From: CBDCFV01 sp965216425
GTDB lineage: Bacteria > Chloroflexota > Dehalococcoidia > Lucifugimonadales > UBA3495
Direction: 5' to 3'
NCBI GenBank assembly: GCA_965216425.1
Contig: CBDCFV010000007.1
Location: 1,054,001 to 1,118,000 of the forward strand
DNA length: 64,000 nt
This document shows, in pieces, positions 42,749-51,719 of this stretch. The first letter of the stretch is position 1, and each line of letters begins with the position of its first letter. The translations under genes and the position numbers were made by a program. The notes under the pieces are model-generated. The model saw only the letters and a list, made by a program, of their open reading frames with translations. It was not told the DNA's origin and searched no databases.

Positions 42749-43786
42749 TCAGACCGGCCCCACGCGCTCGGTCGCATCCCGAGCGGCAACCAAGTAAACA
42801 GGGGTGGGGTTCAGGGCATACTCCCGCAGGCAAGCCTCGGTGAACTTTATCGAGTGGGCGCCGCCGGCGGCAACTGCGCGGTCTATAAGGTCTTCGTGGT
42901 CCTCTGTCGGAGTCTCCAAGCCCGAAGTGTCCTGGGCCGGGACGGTCGAGTACCACGAATAGACCGCCGCGCACGCTTGCCATGCGTACCGGGCGGCTTG
43001 GCGAGCGTCGGCGTCATCCAAGTATGGTGCGAGCATCCGCAGGGCGCTTGGGGCCGTCACCGTGTGTACGAAGGCAACCAGGTTCTTGGGACTGGCCAAG
43101 TAGATTCCGGCGAACGTCTCAGTCAGGTTGGAAATGAAACGGGATATGTCGCCGGTCGTGTCCACCAGGTCGATGGCAGGGGCAAATTCCGGATGGTCCT
43201 CCATGCCCTTGATTTGTTCAACAATGGACCCCGCGCCATCGAAATCCGCTCCGTGGAGCCGGTCCACCCGGTCAAGCGCGCTCCTTGGCGTGTGACCGGC
43301 ATTGGAGGCCGAGGGAGTACCTGGCAGTGTGTAGTAACGCGCCGCCCAGTAGCCCAAGCCTTGGGCCAGTTCGTACGTACGCTGCGGCGTTTCCGCTGCG
43401 GAAAGACTGCGAACGGCGTGGCTGGTGCGAATGAGGCCGTGAGTGGCGGCTGACATAACCGCTGGCGCCAAGCGCGGGACCCATTGCCTGACGACGTCCT
43501 GCCACGGCGCCAGCTTCAGTTCGTTCTGAAAGAAATCTATCCAATCTCCCAACCGGTCCCGTTTGCCCAAGGAGTCTTGCCAGTCGGAATGGGAGATAGG
43601 GATGGAAGGAGGCGGACGGTCTATCAACCTGTTCCTGTAGTCCTCTACCCAAGGGAGAACGGCTTCATCCCTGCCGAGGGCGAACAGTGCTTCAGAAGCC
43701 ATCGGGCCATGATTGGCGTTGCCGTTTGCCTGCTCGGTGCTGGCAAAACTGAGAAGGTCCAACATTTCGTCGATGGTAATAGCCAT
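42749..43786 (-). CDS. Questin-oxidase-like (DUF4243) protein
   Basis: 345 residues from ATG 43786, 6 nt after GGAGG; the ATG at 43789 is too close. Helical, with NANHGPMASEALFALGRDEAV, ARYYTLPG and FVHTVTAPSALRMLAPYL. The N-HGPM start and the H-x-V-T region match the questin oxidase-like family, whose fungal member performs Baeyer-Villiger-type ring opening. Activity here is inferred only from the family. Confidence 0.75.
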   Translation of the reverse strand: MAITIDEMLDLLSFASTEQANGNANHGPMASEALFALGRDEAVLPWVEDYRNRLIDRPPPSIPISHSDWQDSLGKRDRLGDWIDFFQNELKLAPWQDVVRQWVPRLAPAVMSAATHGLIRTSHAVRSLSAAETPQRTYELAQGLGYWAARYYTLPGTPSASNAGHTPRSALDRVDRLHGADFDGAGSIVEQIKGMEDHPEFAPAIDLVDTTGDISRFISNLTETFAGIYLASPKNLVAFVHTVTAPSALRMLAPYLDDADARQAARYAWQACAAVYSWYSTVPAQDTSGLETPTEDHEDLIDRAVAAGGAHSIKFTEACLREYALNPTPVYLVAARDATERVGPV

Positions 43787-43855
43787 CATTCCCCTCCAGT
43801 GTTCGTGTCCAGTGTTCGTGCGAATTAACCTTCTGCCTTTGCTACTGGAGCTCAA

Positions 43856-44257
43856 CTAGATTGCCCGGGGTGGCCCCTCTATGCCGATCTCTTTGCTTAT
43901 CTTGCCGTCCCGCATCTCGAAGATGTGGGTCAGCCGCATCTCGCACTTCGTGCCCACCGGGAACGGAACGAACCCGTCGCGGGCTACCTCGAAGCTCACG
44001 ATGCTGTCGTCCACCACCCTGTCTTCGGTGGCGAAGCGGTCCTTGGTGTGGAACTCCACGTTCTTCAGTACGGAAAAGATGTCCCGGTAGTTGGCGGCGA
44101 CCGCATCCTTGCCCCGGAATTCCAGGTTCCGGCTTGGAGCTTCCCACACCACGTCGTCGGTATACAGGACAATCGCGTCGTCAATTCGACCGGACGCCTC
44201 ACTGCCGAAGTGGGCCTCTACCGCCGCCAGGTTGGCGGCCAGAATATCGTCGCTCAT
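43856..44257 (-). CDS. SnoaL/NTF2-like protein
   Basis: 133 residues with the NTF2-like cone fold pattern: FGSEASGRIDDAIVLYTDDV, WEAPSRNLEFRGKDAVAANY and THIFEMRDGKISKEIGIEGP. Such proteins are small isomerases, cyclases or hydrolases. It sits 69 nt before the questin-oxidase-like gene on the same strand, and both types occur in polyketide or aromatic metabolism. Confidence 0.8.
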   Translation of the reverse strand: MSDDILAANLAAVEAHFGSEASGRIDDAIVLYTDDVVWEAPSRNLEFRGKDAVAANYRDIFSVLKNVEFHTKDRFATEDRVVDDSIVSFEVARDGFVPFPVGTKCEMRLTHIFEMRDGKISKEIGIEGPPRAI

Positions 44258-44836
44258 AGTTCACCTCACCGGTCCCGGCGTCGCAATTGCCGGGGAATTG
44301 GGCCACCTTAAGGGTTTCTTATCCATATCATCCAAAGGTTACAGCAATTCTCTTGCTTGCAAAATCGGCTGTCAACAGGCGGTTAAGTGTCGCCAAACTT
44401 TGGGGCAGTAACTGGGGATATCGGGTAACGAGTGAGGTTTCTTATGTAGAGCGTGTTGACATTCAAGAGTAAAGACGGGTGATTCGCCCGCCTTACTGTT
44501 GGCTATTTGGTGGGCCAAGCGTTACTGTACTACAAACCTTTGAATGGGTGGTAACTCTGTAGTTTGGTAAAAGCTTGATTACATTTTAGGGTAGCTACCA
44601 ACAAACAACCCATCACGAATAGTCAGCGACTGAAGCCACTGTTGTTGGCGGCGATGCGAACTGAGTCATTCGGCGCACCATCAGGAACTTAGGCTCCTCT
44701 TGCAAGGTCGGCTTAACATTTGCTTCCAGAACAACATTCCAACGTTCCATTCAAGAGGTATTTAACTGAGGATGATCGCTCTATATCTGTTGGTCCAGAT
44801 CTCCGTCAACTCGCCTGTCGTTGGGATTACTTGCGA
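44258..44836. other. Intergenic region with a candidate promoter
   Basis: No gene is visible. The only element I can support is a minus-strand promoter (TTGACA-17-GAGAAT) at 44347-44375. Base composition is more AT-rich than the flanking metabolic genes and it marks the left edge of the accessory island. Confidence 0.4.
44347..44375 (-). promoter_or_regulatory. Candidate promoter for the SnoaL-like gene
   Basis: TTGACA, 17-nt spacer, GAGAAT (4/6) on the minus strand, about 80 nt before the SnoaL-like ATG at 44257. Confidence 0.35.
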
Positions 44837-46096
44837 CTACTCCTCACCGTTGAAGCCGGATTCATCCGACTCCGCGGACCAAATGACGAGACGCAGTTCG
44901 CTGTCATCTATCAACGTGTACTCTGGGTACGTTCCAGAAAGCGCGTAGCTTTCCTCCAGAATGATCGGAACTCCATCCCCGCGCCGTTCCATCATGTGCG
45001 TCCGGTCAAGTGTGCCGATAGAGGGCACTGTACTACGTGTTAGAAGCGAGACTATCAATTCGTTACGGCTGTACTGCCGCAGGTGCATACTGTCCGGCGT
45101 GAGTGTATTAGCTAGGGAGCCAGGCACGTAGAGCTCGATTCGATTTCTGAACATGTGGAGACGGATCCGTGCGCCTGCCATCGAGTAGTCCCTGTGGGCA
45201 ACAGCGTTAACCAAGGCCTCGAACACGGCTCGCTCGCTAAACTGTGGGCGCTCTCTGCGGGCAACTTCCTTAGCGGCATTCACCAGCATATTCCGATCTA
45301 CAAAGTGCAGCGCCTCCATCACTTGGGAGTCCAACGGTCCGATTAAGTCCCGAGCGTCAGTCTGATAATTGACGTCATTTCGTTCACCGGCGTAGCTGAC
45401 GGCTTGGATCTGCGCATGCGGCAACCAGTTGCCTGGGGCCCGTGTACACATGAGGACTCCTGCGACTGTCAAACGCGAAAATCCGTCTTCGTCCATCGCC
45501 GCCACTCTCAGCTTTCGCAAGCCATCCTCGTCTAGGGCACTGCCCCGCCGCAGGAATCGGCGAGTCAGTTCTTCATCCAAATCGCCCAAAGTTGTTCTTG
45601 GAACAACTGATTCATCGAATCGAATCACCCTGCTCTGGCTTCGTTCCTGGAAAAGACGCGCAAGCATCTCCGGGGACATCTCACGCTTGGAACTTCCTAT
45701 CCTCTTGAAGTATCCGCCTGGACTTCTATGAACGAACAGGCTGTGAGGGATGTCTATACGAATCAATGCAACTGGACTTCCTGTAGCATCGGGAAGTTCC
45801 ATTTTTCTGATTGTAGCGTCGAGCGGAGGTCGGAGAGAATCGTTGCAAATTTCGCGCACCCAAGTTTCGACAGCGTCCAGCCGGTCGAGGGGAATTCCCA
45901 ATATGTCTCGGCTCGAGTCATCAATTCCCAGCATCACGGTTCCACCCGATCCATTGGCCATACTCGCCAATTCGTCAGCAAAGCCCCCCCGGTCTGGCCC
46001 TGTAACCCTAGTGCCAGATAGCAACACGCGTTTGAGTTCAAGCGTGGAGTCCTCCCCGAGCCGTATCCGCTGGGACAGATCCTCGTGGGGAATCAT
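44837..46096 (-). CDS. AlbA_2/Schlafen-like ATP-binding protein
   Basis: 419 residues from ATG 46096, which overlaps the preceding TAA as TAATG. The N-terminal AlbA_2 domain has STLELKRVLL, GFADELASMANGSGGTVMLGI and YFKRIGSSKREMS. The C-terminal half has FSERAVFEALVNAVAHRDYS and RIELYVPGSL, an HATPase_c_4-like domain (COG2865). Such proteins are often annotated as RecG-like or transcriptional regulators and occur in defence islands. Tight coupling with the PHP-AAA gene implies a joint function. Confidence 0.8.
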   Translation of the reverse strand: MIPHEDLSQRIRLGEDSTLELKRVLLSGTRVTGPDRGGFADELASMANGSGGTVMLGIDDSSRDILGIPLDRLDAVETWVREICNDSLRPPLDATIRKMELPDATGSPVALIRIDIPHSLFVHRSPGGYFKRIGSSKREMSPEMLARLFQERSQSRVIRFDESVVPRTTLGDLDEELTRRFLRRGSALDEDGLRKLRVAAMDEDGFSRLTVAGVLMCTRAPGNWLPHAQIQAVSYAGERNDVNYQTDARDLIGPLDSQVMEALHFVDRNMLVNAAKEVARRERPQFSERAVFEALVNAVAHRDYSMAGARIRLHMFRNRIELYVPGSLANTLTPDSMHLRQYSRNELIVSLLTRSTVPSIGTLDRTHMMERRGDGVPIILEESYALSGTYPEYTLIDDSELRLVIWSAESDESGFNGEE

Positions 46097-48837
46097 TATT
46101 CCGCTCCGGTCGGCGGGATTATGCGATGATAGCGGGATTGGAACGCCTCCCGGCCGCCTTCCATCACCCGGCATATCTCGTCTCGAACGCTTATCTCCTG
46201 AAGACCTCCACTACATCTCACGGTCGTCTCACCGTTTGGGACGTCCAGGGAGACAACGTACTCGGCGTCGCCATGCACTACGATATTAGGATTGTGCGTC
46301 ACAACAATCATCTGGCGCGTCGCCTTCAATTCACGAAAACGTTTGACCAACAACTCGTAAATAAGTGTGCTGTCCAAGTCGTCCTCGGGCTGGTCTAGCA
46401 TGATGGGTTCATTGCCAAACCCCAGCACGAAGGCCAAGAGGGCCGCAGTCTGCTGACCGGGCGAGCCTTGTGACAGCGACCGCCAGTCGTTACTGGACCC
46501 AGCGTCCCTGAATCTGACGCTCACCGTGTCTTCCGGCAAGTAGAGGGCCAGACGGTCTATCCTTTCAGGCGGTATTCCTCGCAGCGCGGCCTTGAACCGT
46601 GCGTCATGGGTATCCCATAAATCGGTCATTCCCGAATGGAACCGGCGCATCTCCGCGACTCCGGCGTCGAAACGGCTCCAGTCCCACTGACCGTTATCTT
46701 GAGGCTGGATTCTACCGGCTATTGCCCTGCGGTCTTCCTGGAACCGCTGGATACCTAAAATACCCTCCAAATCGTCAGTCAGGCTAGAATGAGCGGCGTA
46801 GGCATTCACCTCGACGCGAAGTGCGTCGCCGGATGCCGACTTGGCAAATTCTCGCCGCCTAGCGTTCAGTTGGCCGCGCTCTCCCCGATAGCGGGTAAGC
46901 ACTTCCTCAGCTTGTGCCTCCAGAGTTGCCACTCTCTGCCGCTCGCCGGTTAGTCTCCCGATTTCGGCTTCTAGCCTAGTTGCTTGGTCAACTAAAGCCC
47001 CGTACTCCGTTGGATCGGATATGCCTTCTTCCGCGAGTCGAGCCACTGTGTTCTCGAACTCTGCTTCGCTTTCCCGCACCGCCGCGCTCCATTCGTTGGC
47101 GTCTGCCCCGGCGCGGACTTCCGTAAGTTGCCTCTCCACCTCCGCGATACTCCCTGCCACGCTTTGGCGGAATTCAGCTATCAGACGATTGAGGGATAGG
47201 TGCGCGCGTCTTATAGCTGCGCGCGGGGCATCGTCTTCACTTTCCACACCGATGTCCAGTTCAGCGACGGAAAGTTCGTCAACGGCGAAACTTACTGAAT
47301 CCAACCCTCTTCCGGTAGCTTCCAGGATGGCGTTCCAAGTATCGTTGGTCTGGCGTCGAGTCCGATACACGCCCAGAATCCGCGCATGACCTCCCTGCTG
47401 AATGACTTCCAGTTTCCGGCGGACGTCATTCAATGATGCTTGAATGTTGGGCAGTTCACTTGCTTGGGCCGCTGCTGCACGCGCCTCAATCCGCAGTGAA
47501 AGATATTCGTTCTCTAACTGGTTCATCCTCCGTTCAGACCCTGCGGCCTGGACTGCTTGGACATCGTCAATAACCGTAAGAAGTGCGTTCGGGTCCTGCG
47601 CCAAAGCAAACAGTTGTTTTTGGCTGTAGATTCGTACCGGGAAGCGTTCTGTGATATTGCCATCTTCAGGAAGGTGTTCATTGTCACTAAGCCGGACGAT
47701 GGATTGGGCGGCGCCGTCCTGACTCCAAGAAAGAAGAAACCTTTCCCCATCCTTACGATACACTACCTCCATGCGAGAGTTTTCTCTCAACAGCCCATCG
47801 TCGGTACGAGAAGTAGCGACGCGCATACGGCGGTTGAACACCTCGCGCAACGACTCGTCTCGACTACTGGCAGCGCCGTCAAGCTCTCCGTCTCTCCTCA
47901 GCACAATGCGACAAAAATCCACCAAGGTGGACTTGCCCGTTCCGCGGCCGCCGATGATCGCGTTCAGCCAAGGGTTGAAACACACTGACGTTGGCGTATC
48001 GCGGCCTATCAATTTCCCTTCGTGGATAGTGATGCTCTCGATAACCTGGTTTGCGTGGGAATTGAGGTTTGCAACATCTCCCCGGCGGGCGGGCTTGAGA
48101 GAGGCTCCACCGTCCAACAGCGCCAGGCGCAGCCCTTCCAGATTCGGCTTCGTCATCTTGACCCAGGTAAAACGCTGTCCGATGCTGTCGAGAGAATGGC
48201 TGTCCGATCCCCATACCTGCGACAACTTGCGCCCGACCTCCGGCTTGCTCCCATCAAGCCAAGTTTCGTCGCAGTCCAAGTCGGGCTGGACTTCCACTCC
48301 GGCGAGTTTTGCATTGCGGAGCACTTCAATTCTTTGCATTCCACCACAGTGCAGAAGGCTGTGGGTTCTTTCGCCATCAGATCCATTAACGTGCGCGCCA
48401 ATAACCAAGGCGTTGTCACCGCATTCATCCAAAATATTCTCTACACTTAGTGGGGAATGCGCCGTTTGCTTCCCGCGGTCATCCACCGGAACGCCCACAC
48501 GGGAAAGCAGGTCATCGACGTGTTGTTGATTGCATGACGGATCCATCAGGAGCAACAGGTGACAGCCGTTGCTGGCGGTTAACTCAACACCGGGGAAGAC
48601 AACCGGAACTGCATCTACTTTCGAGGCGGCGCTCTGAATCAGTGAAATTGCTTCCGCTGTGTTGTGGTCGGTGACTGCGATAGCGTCAATCCCGGCATCG
48701 CGGGCAGCTTCAAGCCACTGGCGCATGGCGTCAGCAGTTTCTTCCAGTTGGCCCTTGAAATCGTACGATTTGGGGGAGTGGGCGTGAACGTCTACACGCC
48801 ACCACCGAGAGCCCGGCGATTCCCAAGTATCGCTCAA
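46096..48837 (-). CDS. TrlF-like PHP-domain AAA/SMC-type ATPase
   Basis: 913 residues from TTG 48837. Residues 1 to about 230 form a PHP phosphoesterase domain: D-V-H18-A-H20, VTDHN (55-59), FPGVELTA, GAHVNGSDG and GSDSH (210-214), so most metal ligands are kept. An ABC/SMC-like ATPase follows: Walker A GGRGTGKST (296-304), coiled coil about 430-680, signature-like SQGSPGQQTAALLAFVLG, Walker B EPIMLDQPEDDLD and H-loop VVTHNPNIV. This is the plan of TrlF-family and RloC-like nucleases. Metal-dependent nucleic-acid cleavage controlled by ATP is the likely activity (inference). Confidence 0.82.
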   Translation of the reverse strand: MSDTWESPGSRWWRVDVHAHSPKSYDFKGQLEETADAMRQWLEAARDAGIDAIAVTDHNTAEAISLIQSAASKVDAVPVVFPGVELTASNGCHLLLLMDPSCNQQHVDDLLSRVGVPVDDRGKQTAHSPLSVENILDECGDNALVIGAHVNGSDGERTHSLLHCGGMQRIEVLRNAKLAGVEVQPDLDCDETWLDGSKPEVGRKLSQVWGSDSHSLDSIGQRFTWVKMTKPNLEGLRLALLDGGASLKPARRGDVANLNSHANQVIESITIHEGKLIGRDTPTSVCFNPWLNAIIGGRGTGKSTLVDFCRIVLRRDGELDGAASSRDESLREVFNRRMRVATSRTDDGLLRENSRMEVVYRKDGERFLLSWSQDGAAQSIVRLSDNEHLPEDGNITERFPVRIYSQKQLFALAQDPNALLTVIDDVQAVQAAGSERRMNQLENEYLSLRIEARAAAAQASELPNIQASLNDVRRKLEVIQQGGHARILGVYRTRRQTNDTWNAILEATGRGLDSVSFAVDELSVAELDIGVESEDDAPRAAIRRAHLSLNRLIAEFRQSVAGSIAEVERQLTEVRAGADANEWSAAVRESEAEFENTVARLAEEGISDPTEYGALVDQATRLEAEIGRLTGERQRVATLEAQAEEVLTRYRGERGQLNARRREFAKSASGDALRVEVNAYAAHSSLTDDLEGILGIQRFQEDRRAIAGRIQPQDNGQWDWSRFDAGVAEMRRFHSGMTDLWDTHDARFKAALRGIPPERIDRLALYLPEDTVSVRFRDAGSSNDWRSLSQGSPGQQTAALLAFVLGFGNEPIMLDQPEDDLDSTLIYELLVKRFRELKATRQMIVVTHNPNIVVHGDAEYVVSLDVPNGETTVRCSGGLQEISVRDEICRVMEGGREAFQSRYHRIIPPTGAE

Positions 48838-49497
48838 GTGTCACCACCTTCGCCAGCCGTTTCCGGTATGAAAAATTTGTCTCCGTACCGTACTCATCAT
48901 CCATCTGGACTATTTGCGGCAATTTCTGGAACAAAGCATTTTAACCCAAAGCCCCTGTGGGAGACTGCGTTCGCATCACAGTTTCCCATGTCTGTGCCGT
49001 ACCCTACCCATTTGGCCCAAAATCCCACCTAAACCCTGAATAAGACCTGTCATCGGCAACTTCTTAATTATATCCCTTTAAGGGAACTGCAAGGCCCTGA
49101 CCTGTGAAAGATAGGGGGTTATCTGACGCTAATCTGATCCAGGCGAGATGTTAGTTCTGGCCGGAAAAGGTGCCGCAAGCCTTTAACTCGACAGGCGCAG
49201 ACAAACGGGAGCCTCGATGGCCCACATTGGCCAGCTCAGCCTCTGGCTTGCCCACAGCTGAACGCCTTTGCCAACAGTACCTGATTCTGAAATTGGATTG
49301 CGGTTTCGGACCTTCAGACCTGCTGGTTCTTGAGCCTTCAAAGTAGACCCGTGAAAACAGCGACTGCCATAGTCTAGAGTTATTAACACAGTCCCGCATG
49401 GTCGGAAAAAGTGGAGGCACAGGGACTCAAACCCTTGCCCGTCTGCCTATGGGGGGACCCTATGCGGATGGCCAGCATAGGCCGCGATGCCCACTAT
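48838..49497. other. Gap between TrlF-like gene and IS element
   Basis: No protein gene recognised. The only notable item is a tRNA 3'-end-like sequence at its right end (49411-49437). AT content is higher than in the flanking core. Confidence 0.4.
49411..49437 (-). other. tRNA 3'-end-like fragment
   Basis: On the minus strand the segment reads as a T arm (AGGGTTTGAGTCCCT) followed by TGCCTCCA, the 3' half of an acceptor stem with its discriminator. The matching 5' half (GGAGGCA) and a proper D arm are not found nearby. It may be a remnant left by an integrative element that targeted a tRNA gene. Confidence 0.4.
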
Positions 49498-49512
49498 TAG
49501 TAGTCAGTCATG

Positions 49513-50160
49513 TTAGGAATCGAAGGGATAGAGCCGGTGGAGTTTCGTTCTGGCGTCCTGAATGCTGAAGCGCCAGTTGATGGTGGCTCGGGCGACGTTT
49601 CTCTCCGTGACCGAGGCCTGGACCTCCCGCCGCAGGGCCGGTTCGTCGGGGACGCGCTGCTTCAGGCAGCAGCGGGACAGGACGCTGAACTCGATCTCCG
49701 CCATATTGAGCCAACTGCCGTGCTTGGGGGTGTAGTGGAACTCCAGCCGTTTCGCAATGCGCCGGGCCTCGGCCGCTGGGAAGGTCTCGTACAGCGACGC
49801 CGTCCGGTGGGTGTTCAGGTTGTCCAAGACCACCCGCACCACCTCGACCTCCGGGTAGGCCTCGTCCACCAGCCAGCGCATCTGGTGGGCGAAGTCCTGC
49901 ATGGTGCGCCGCTCAGTGACTGCCACCTGCCGCCAGCCAGCCTTGGGCTCACAGGCCAGAAACAAGTTGCGGGTGCCCTCCCGCCGGTACTCGTAGTCCT
50001 GCCGCGCCGGTCTCCCCGGCTGGGCCAGCAGCGGGGGCCGGGTGTCAGCCAGCAACTGGGTGGAGGTCTCGTCAAAGCAGACCACCGGCCGCTGGGGGTC
50101 ATAGGGTTCGGCGTACAGGTCCAGCACGTCCTCCATGTGGGCCACGAACTCGGCGCTCAC
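49513..50160 (-). CDS. IS630 transposase, DDE catalytic part (ORF B)
   Basis: 215 residues. RNase-H-like DDE domain: first Asp in VVCFDETS, second in VVLDNLNTH, and Glu in HGSWLNMAEIEF. It overlaps ORF A by 4 nt. The more likely product is an A-B fusion by -1 frameshifting at the A7 run (50204-50210), which reads on as NALKPWQKQEWCIPRVSAEF. Confidence 0.9.
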   Translation of the reverse strand: MSAEFVAHMEDVLDLYAEPYDPQRPVVCFDETSTQLLADTRPPLLAQPGRPARQDYEYRREGTRNLFLACEPKAGWRQVAVTERRTMQDFAHQMRWLVDEAYPEVEVVRVVLDNLNTHRTASLYETFPAAEARRIAKRLEFHYTPKHGSWLNMAEIEFSVLSRCCLKQRVPDEPALRREVQASVTERNVARATINWRFSIQDARTKLHRLYPFDS

Positions 50161-50627
50161 CCTTGGAATGCACCACTCCTGCTTCTGCCACGGCTTGAGG
50201 GCGTTTTTTTCAGGTGCAGCCGCACCGTCTCGTGGGATAGAGAGGGCGCCAATCCCAACTCCACCACCTTGCCCGCCAGCAGGCGCAGGGTCCAGTGGTC
50301 ATGTCCTGCCGGCGGCTCGGAGCAGGCCAGCGCGATGAGGTGGGCTTCGCCCCGGTCGTCCAGCTTCCGGTACCGATGGGCTTGGGGTCGGTCGTTAAGC
50401 ACCCCTGCCAACCCCGTTTCGGCGAAGCGCCGCTTGGTCCGAAATACGGTGCCCTCGGCCACATCCAGGGCTTGGGCCACCCGGGGAGCGCTCCATCCCT
50501 CGTCCGTCTTGAGCAGAATCCGGGCTCGGATGGTCACCCGAGCTGACTCTTTCCCAGCACGAACCAGATGCTGGAGCCGGTTCCTCTGTTCCGGCGTCAG
50601 CCGGACTCCATACTTTTCCCTGACCAT
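50157..50627 (-). CDS. IS630 transposase, helix-turn-helix part (ORF A)
   Basis: 156 residues from ATG 50627 (GAGGTGG upstream). HTH domains: LTPEQRNRLQHLVRAGKESA, GWSAPRVAQALDVAEGTVFR and SHETVRLHLKK. The CTG-AAA-AAA-ACG run near its end allows a -1 shift into ORF B. Without the shift it ends in a short unrelated tail (TPSSRGRSRSGAFQG). Confidence 0.88.
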   Translation of the reverse strand: MVREKYGVRLTPEQRNRLQHLVRAGKESARVTIRARILLKTDEGWSAPRVAQALDVAEGTVFRTKRRFAETGLAGVLNDRPQAHRYRKLDDRGEAHLIALACSEPPAGHDHWTLRLLAGKVVELGLAPSLSHETVRLHLKKTPSSRGRSRSGAFQG

Positions 50628-50767
50628 ACCACCACCTCTCATCAACACTTTCCAGAGTCAGGGTAGCACCCTAGGCCATTCTTTCACATCACCATCTAAA
50701 TCAAGTTTGACTGACTACTAGATACTTCCAACAAGGGCCTATGTGCCGCCCCCCGGACTGCACTCAA

Positions 50768-51130
50768 CTATTGTTGGGCGTTCAGTACCCGTTCCATCTT
50801 TTCCACGAACTCTTCCACCCTTCTTATCCGCCTCCGCACACTTCTGACACCAAAATCGTTCTCGTAAAAATTCCCGTGGAGGGACTGGGCAGCATCGAAC
50901 AGGTCGCGTAGATGCTCATCGCTCGTTTCATCGGCGAGAGTCTCCACAAGTCTTGTGAGGTTCTTGTGTGACTTGTGACGTAACCCCCGTGCTTCTGCGA
51001 CAGCCTTTACTATTACAGTGGCAGCACCCCACGCCTTTTCCGACGCCTGCTCCAAATCTCCAGATTCAAGTCCCGGGCCTTGCCGAGAAACGCTTGACTG
51101 CGTTCCTGATACGACAGCGTCTCCTGCATG
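50768..51130 (-). pseudogene. PaREP1/HEPN-like protein, frameshifted
   Basis: From ATG 51130 (AAGGAG 10 nt upstream) the frame reads MQETLSYQERSQAFLGKARDL, a typical PaREP1 start. It then shifts into the frame ESGDLEQASEKAWGAATVIV to the stop at 50768. One missing G near 51066-51071 explains it. The other reading, a single frame from TTG 51148, lacks the family N-terminus. Related to 9987-10370. It borders the IS element. Confidence 0.6.
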
Positions 51131-51148
51131 GGCGTGCATCTCCTTCAA

Positions 51149-51719
51149 TTAGGATAACGGAAGTACAGTATAGAGAGGGTGCTATCACCACACAATCACA
51201 CAGCAAACGCATTATTTATTCAGTAATCGTGGCCTCACAGGGTGGTTCGGAAATCGTCGCAATGACACACGGCCAATAGAACATTTGTACATACATTAGT
51301 AAAATAATAGTCCCCGGCAGTCAGCGTCAACTTTCCTGTCGAGGACCCTTCTATACACACCCAGCCTTCTATTCTGGGGAGGTCAAGGGCGCCTTTTCAA
51401 ATATAGACAGGTCAGGGACACTGCCCACACTGACACTTCGCGCTTGCCAGTTCGGAAAACACCTCTCTACCATATAACTATTGCTTATCTTGCTCGACGT
51501 TCTGTCGGACGTGAACAAGTCCAACAAAACCACTGGGGCAACAGGGTGATTGATGACTGAAAAGACCTCCGGCAACAAGTTTTCCAGACCAAAAGGTGAC
51601 CTCGAAATCCCCTCCTCGCTCTGATGGACTCTCCCGATGTCCTGAAATGTCTGCAAATGTCCGCGTTTCTGAAATTTTCAGGTTCTTCTCCCAACAAATG
51701 GACCACCTGAGGAGTCTGC
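51149..51719. other. AT-rich intergenic region
   Basis: No recognisable gene. Short frames on both strands (for example minus 51369-51656, about 95 codons) have no family resemblance I can name and no clear RBS. Together with the IS and two decayed genes it looks like degraded accessory DNA. Confidence 0.35.

Larger units (their letters stand above)
49498..50720. mobile_element. IS630-type insertion sequence, complete
   Basis: About 1.22 kb. Ends are TA + GTAGTCAGTCA (49498-49510) and TGACTGACTAC + TA (50708-50720): 11-bp perfect inverted repeats flanked by the TA target duplication typical of IS630/Tc1-mariner elements. It contains a two-frame transposase on the minus strand joined by an A7 slippery run. 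Ends and both frames are intact, so it may be active. Confidence 0.9.

Noticed and set aside
44457..44490. TTGACA with a downstream hairpin as a plus-strand promoter
   Set aside because: No acceptable -10 box at 16-18 nt, and no plus-strand gene follows.
49411..49500. Complete tRNA gene on the minus strand
   Set aside because: Only the T arm and 3' acceptor strand fit. The 5' acceptor has mismatches and there is no D arm or 7-nt anticodon loop.
51369..51656. A 95-codon minus-strand open frame
   Set aside because: There is no clear RBS, no family match and it lies in degraded accessory DNA.
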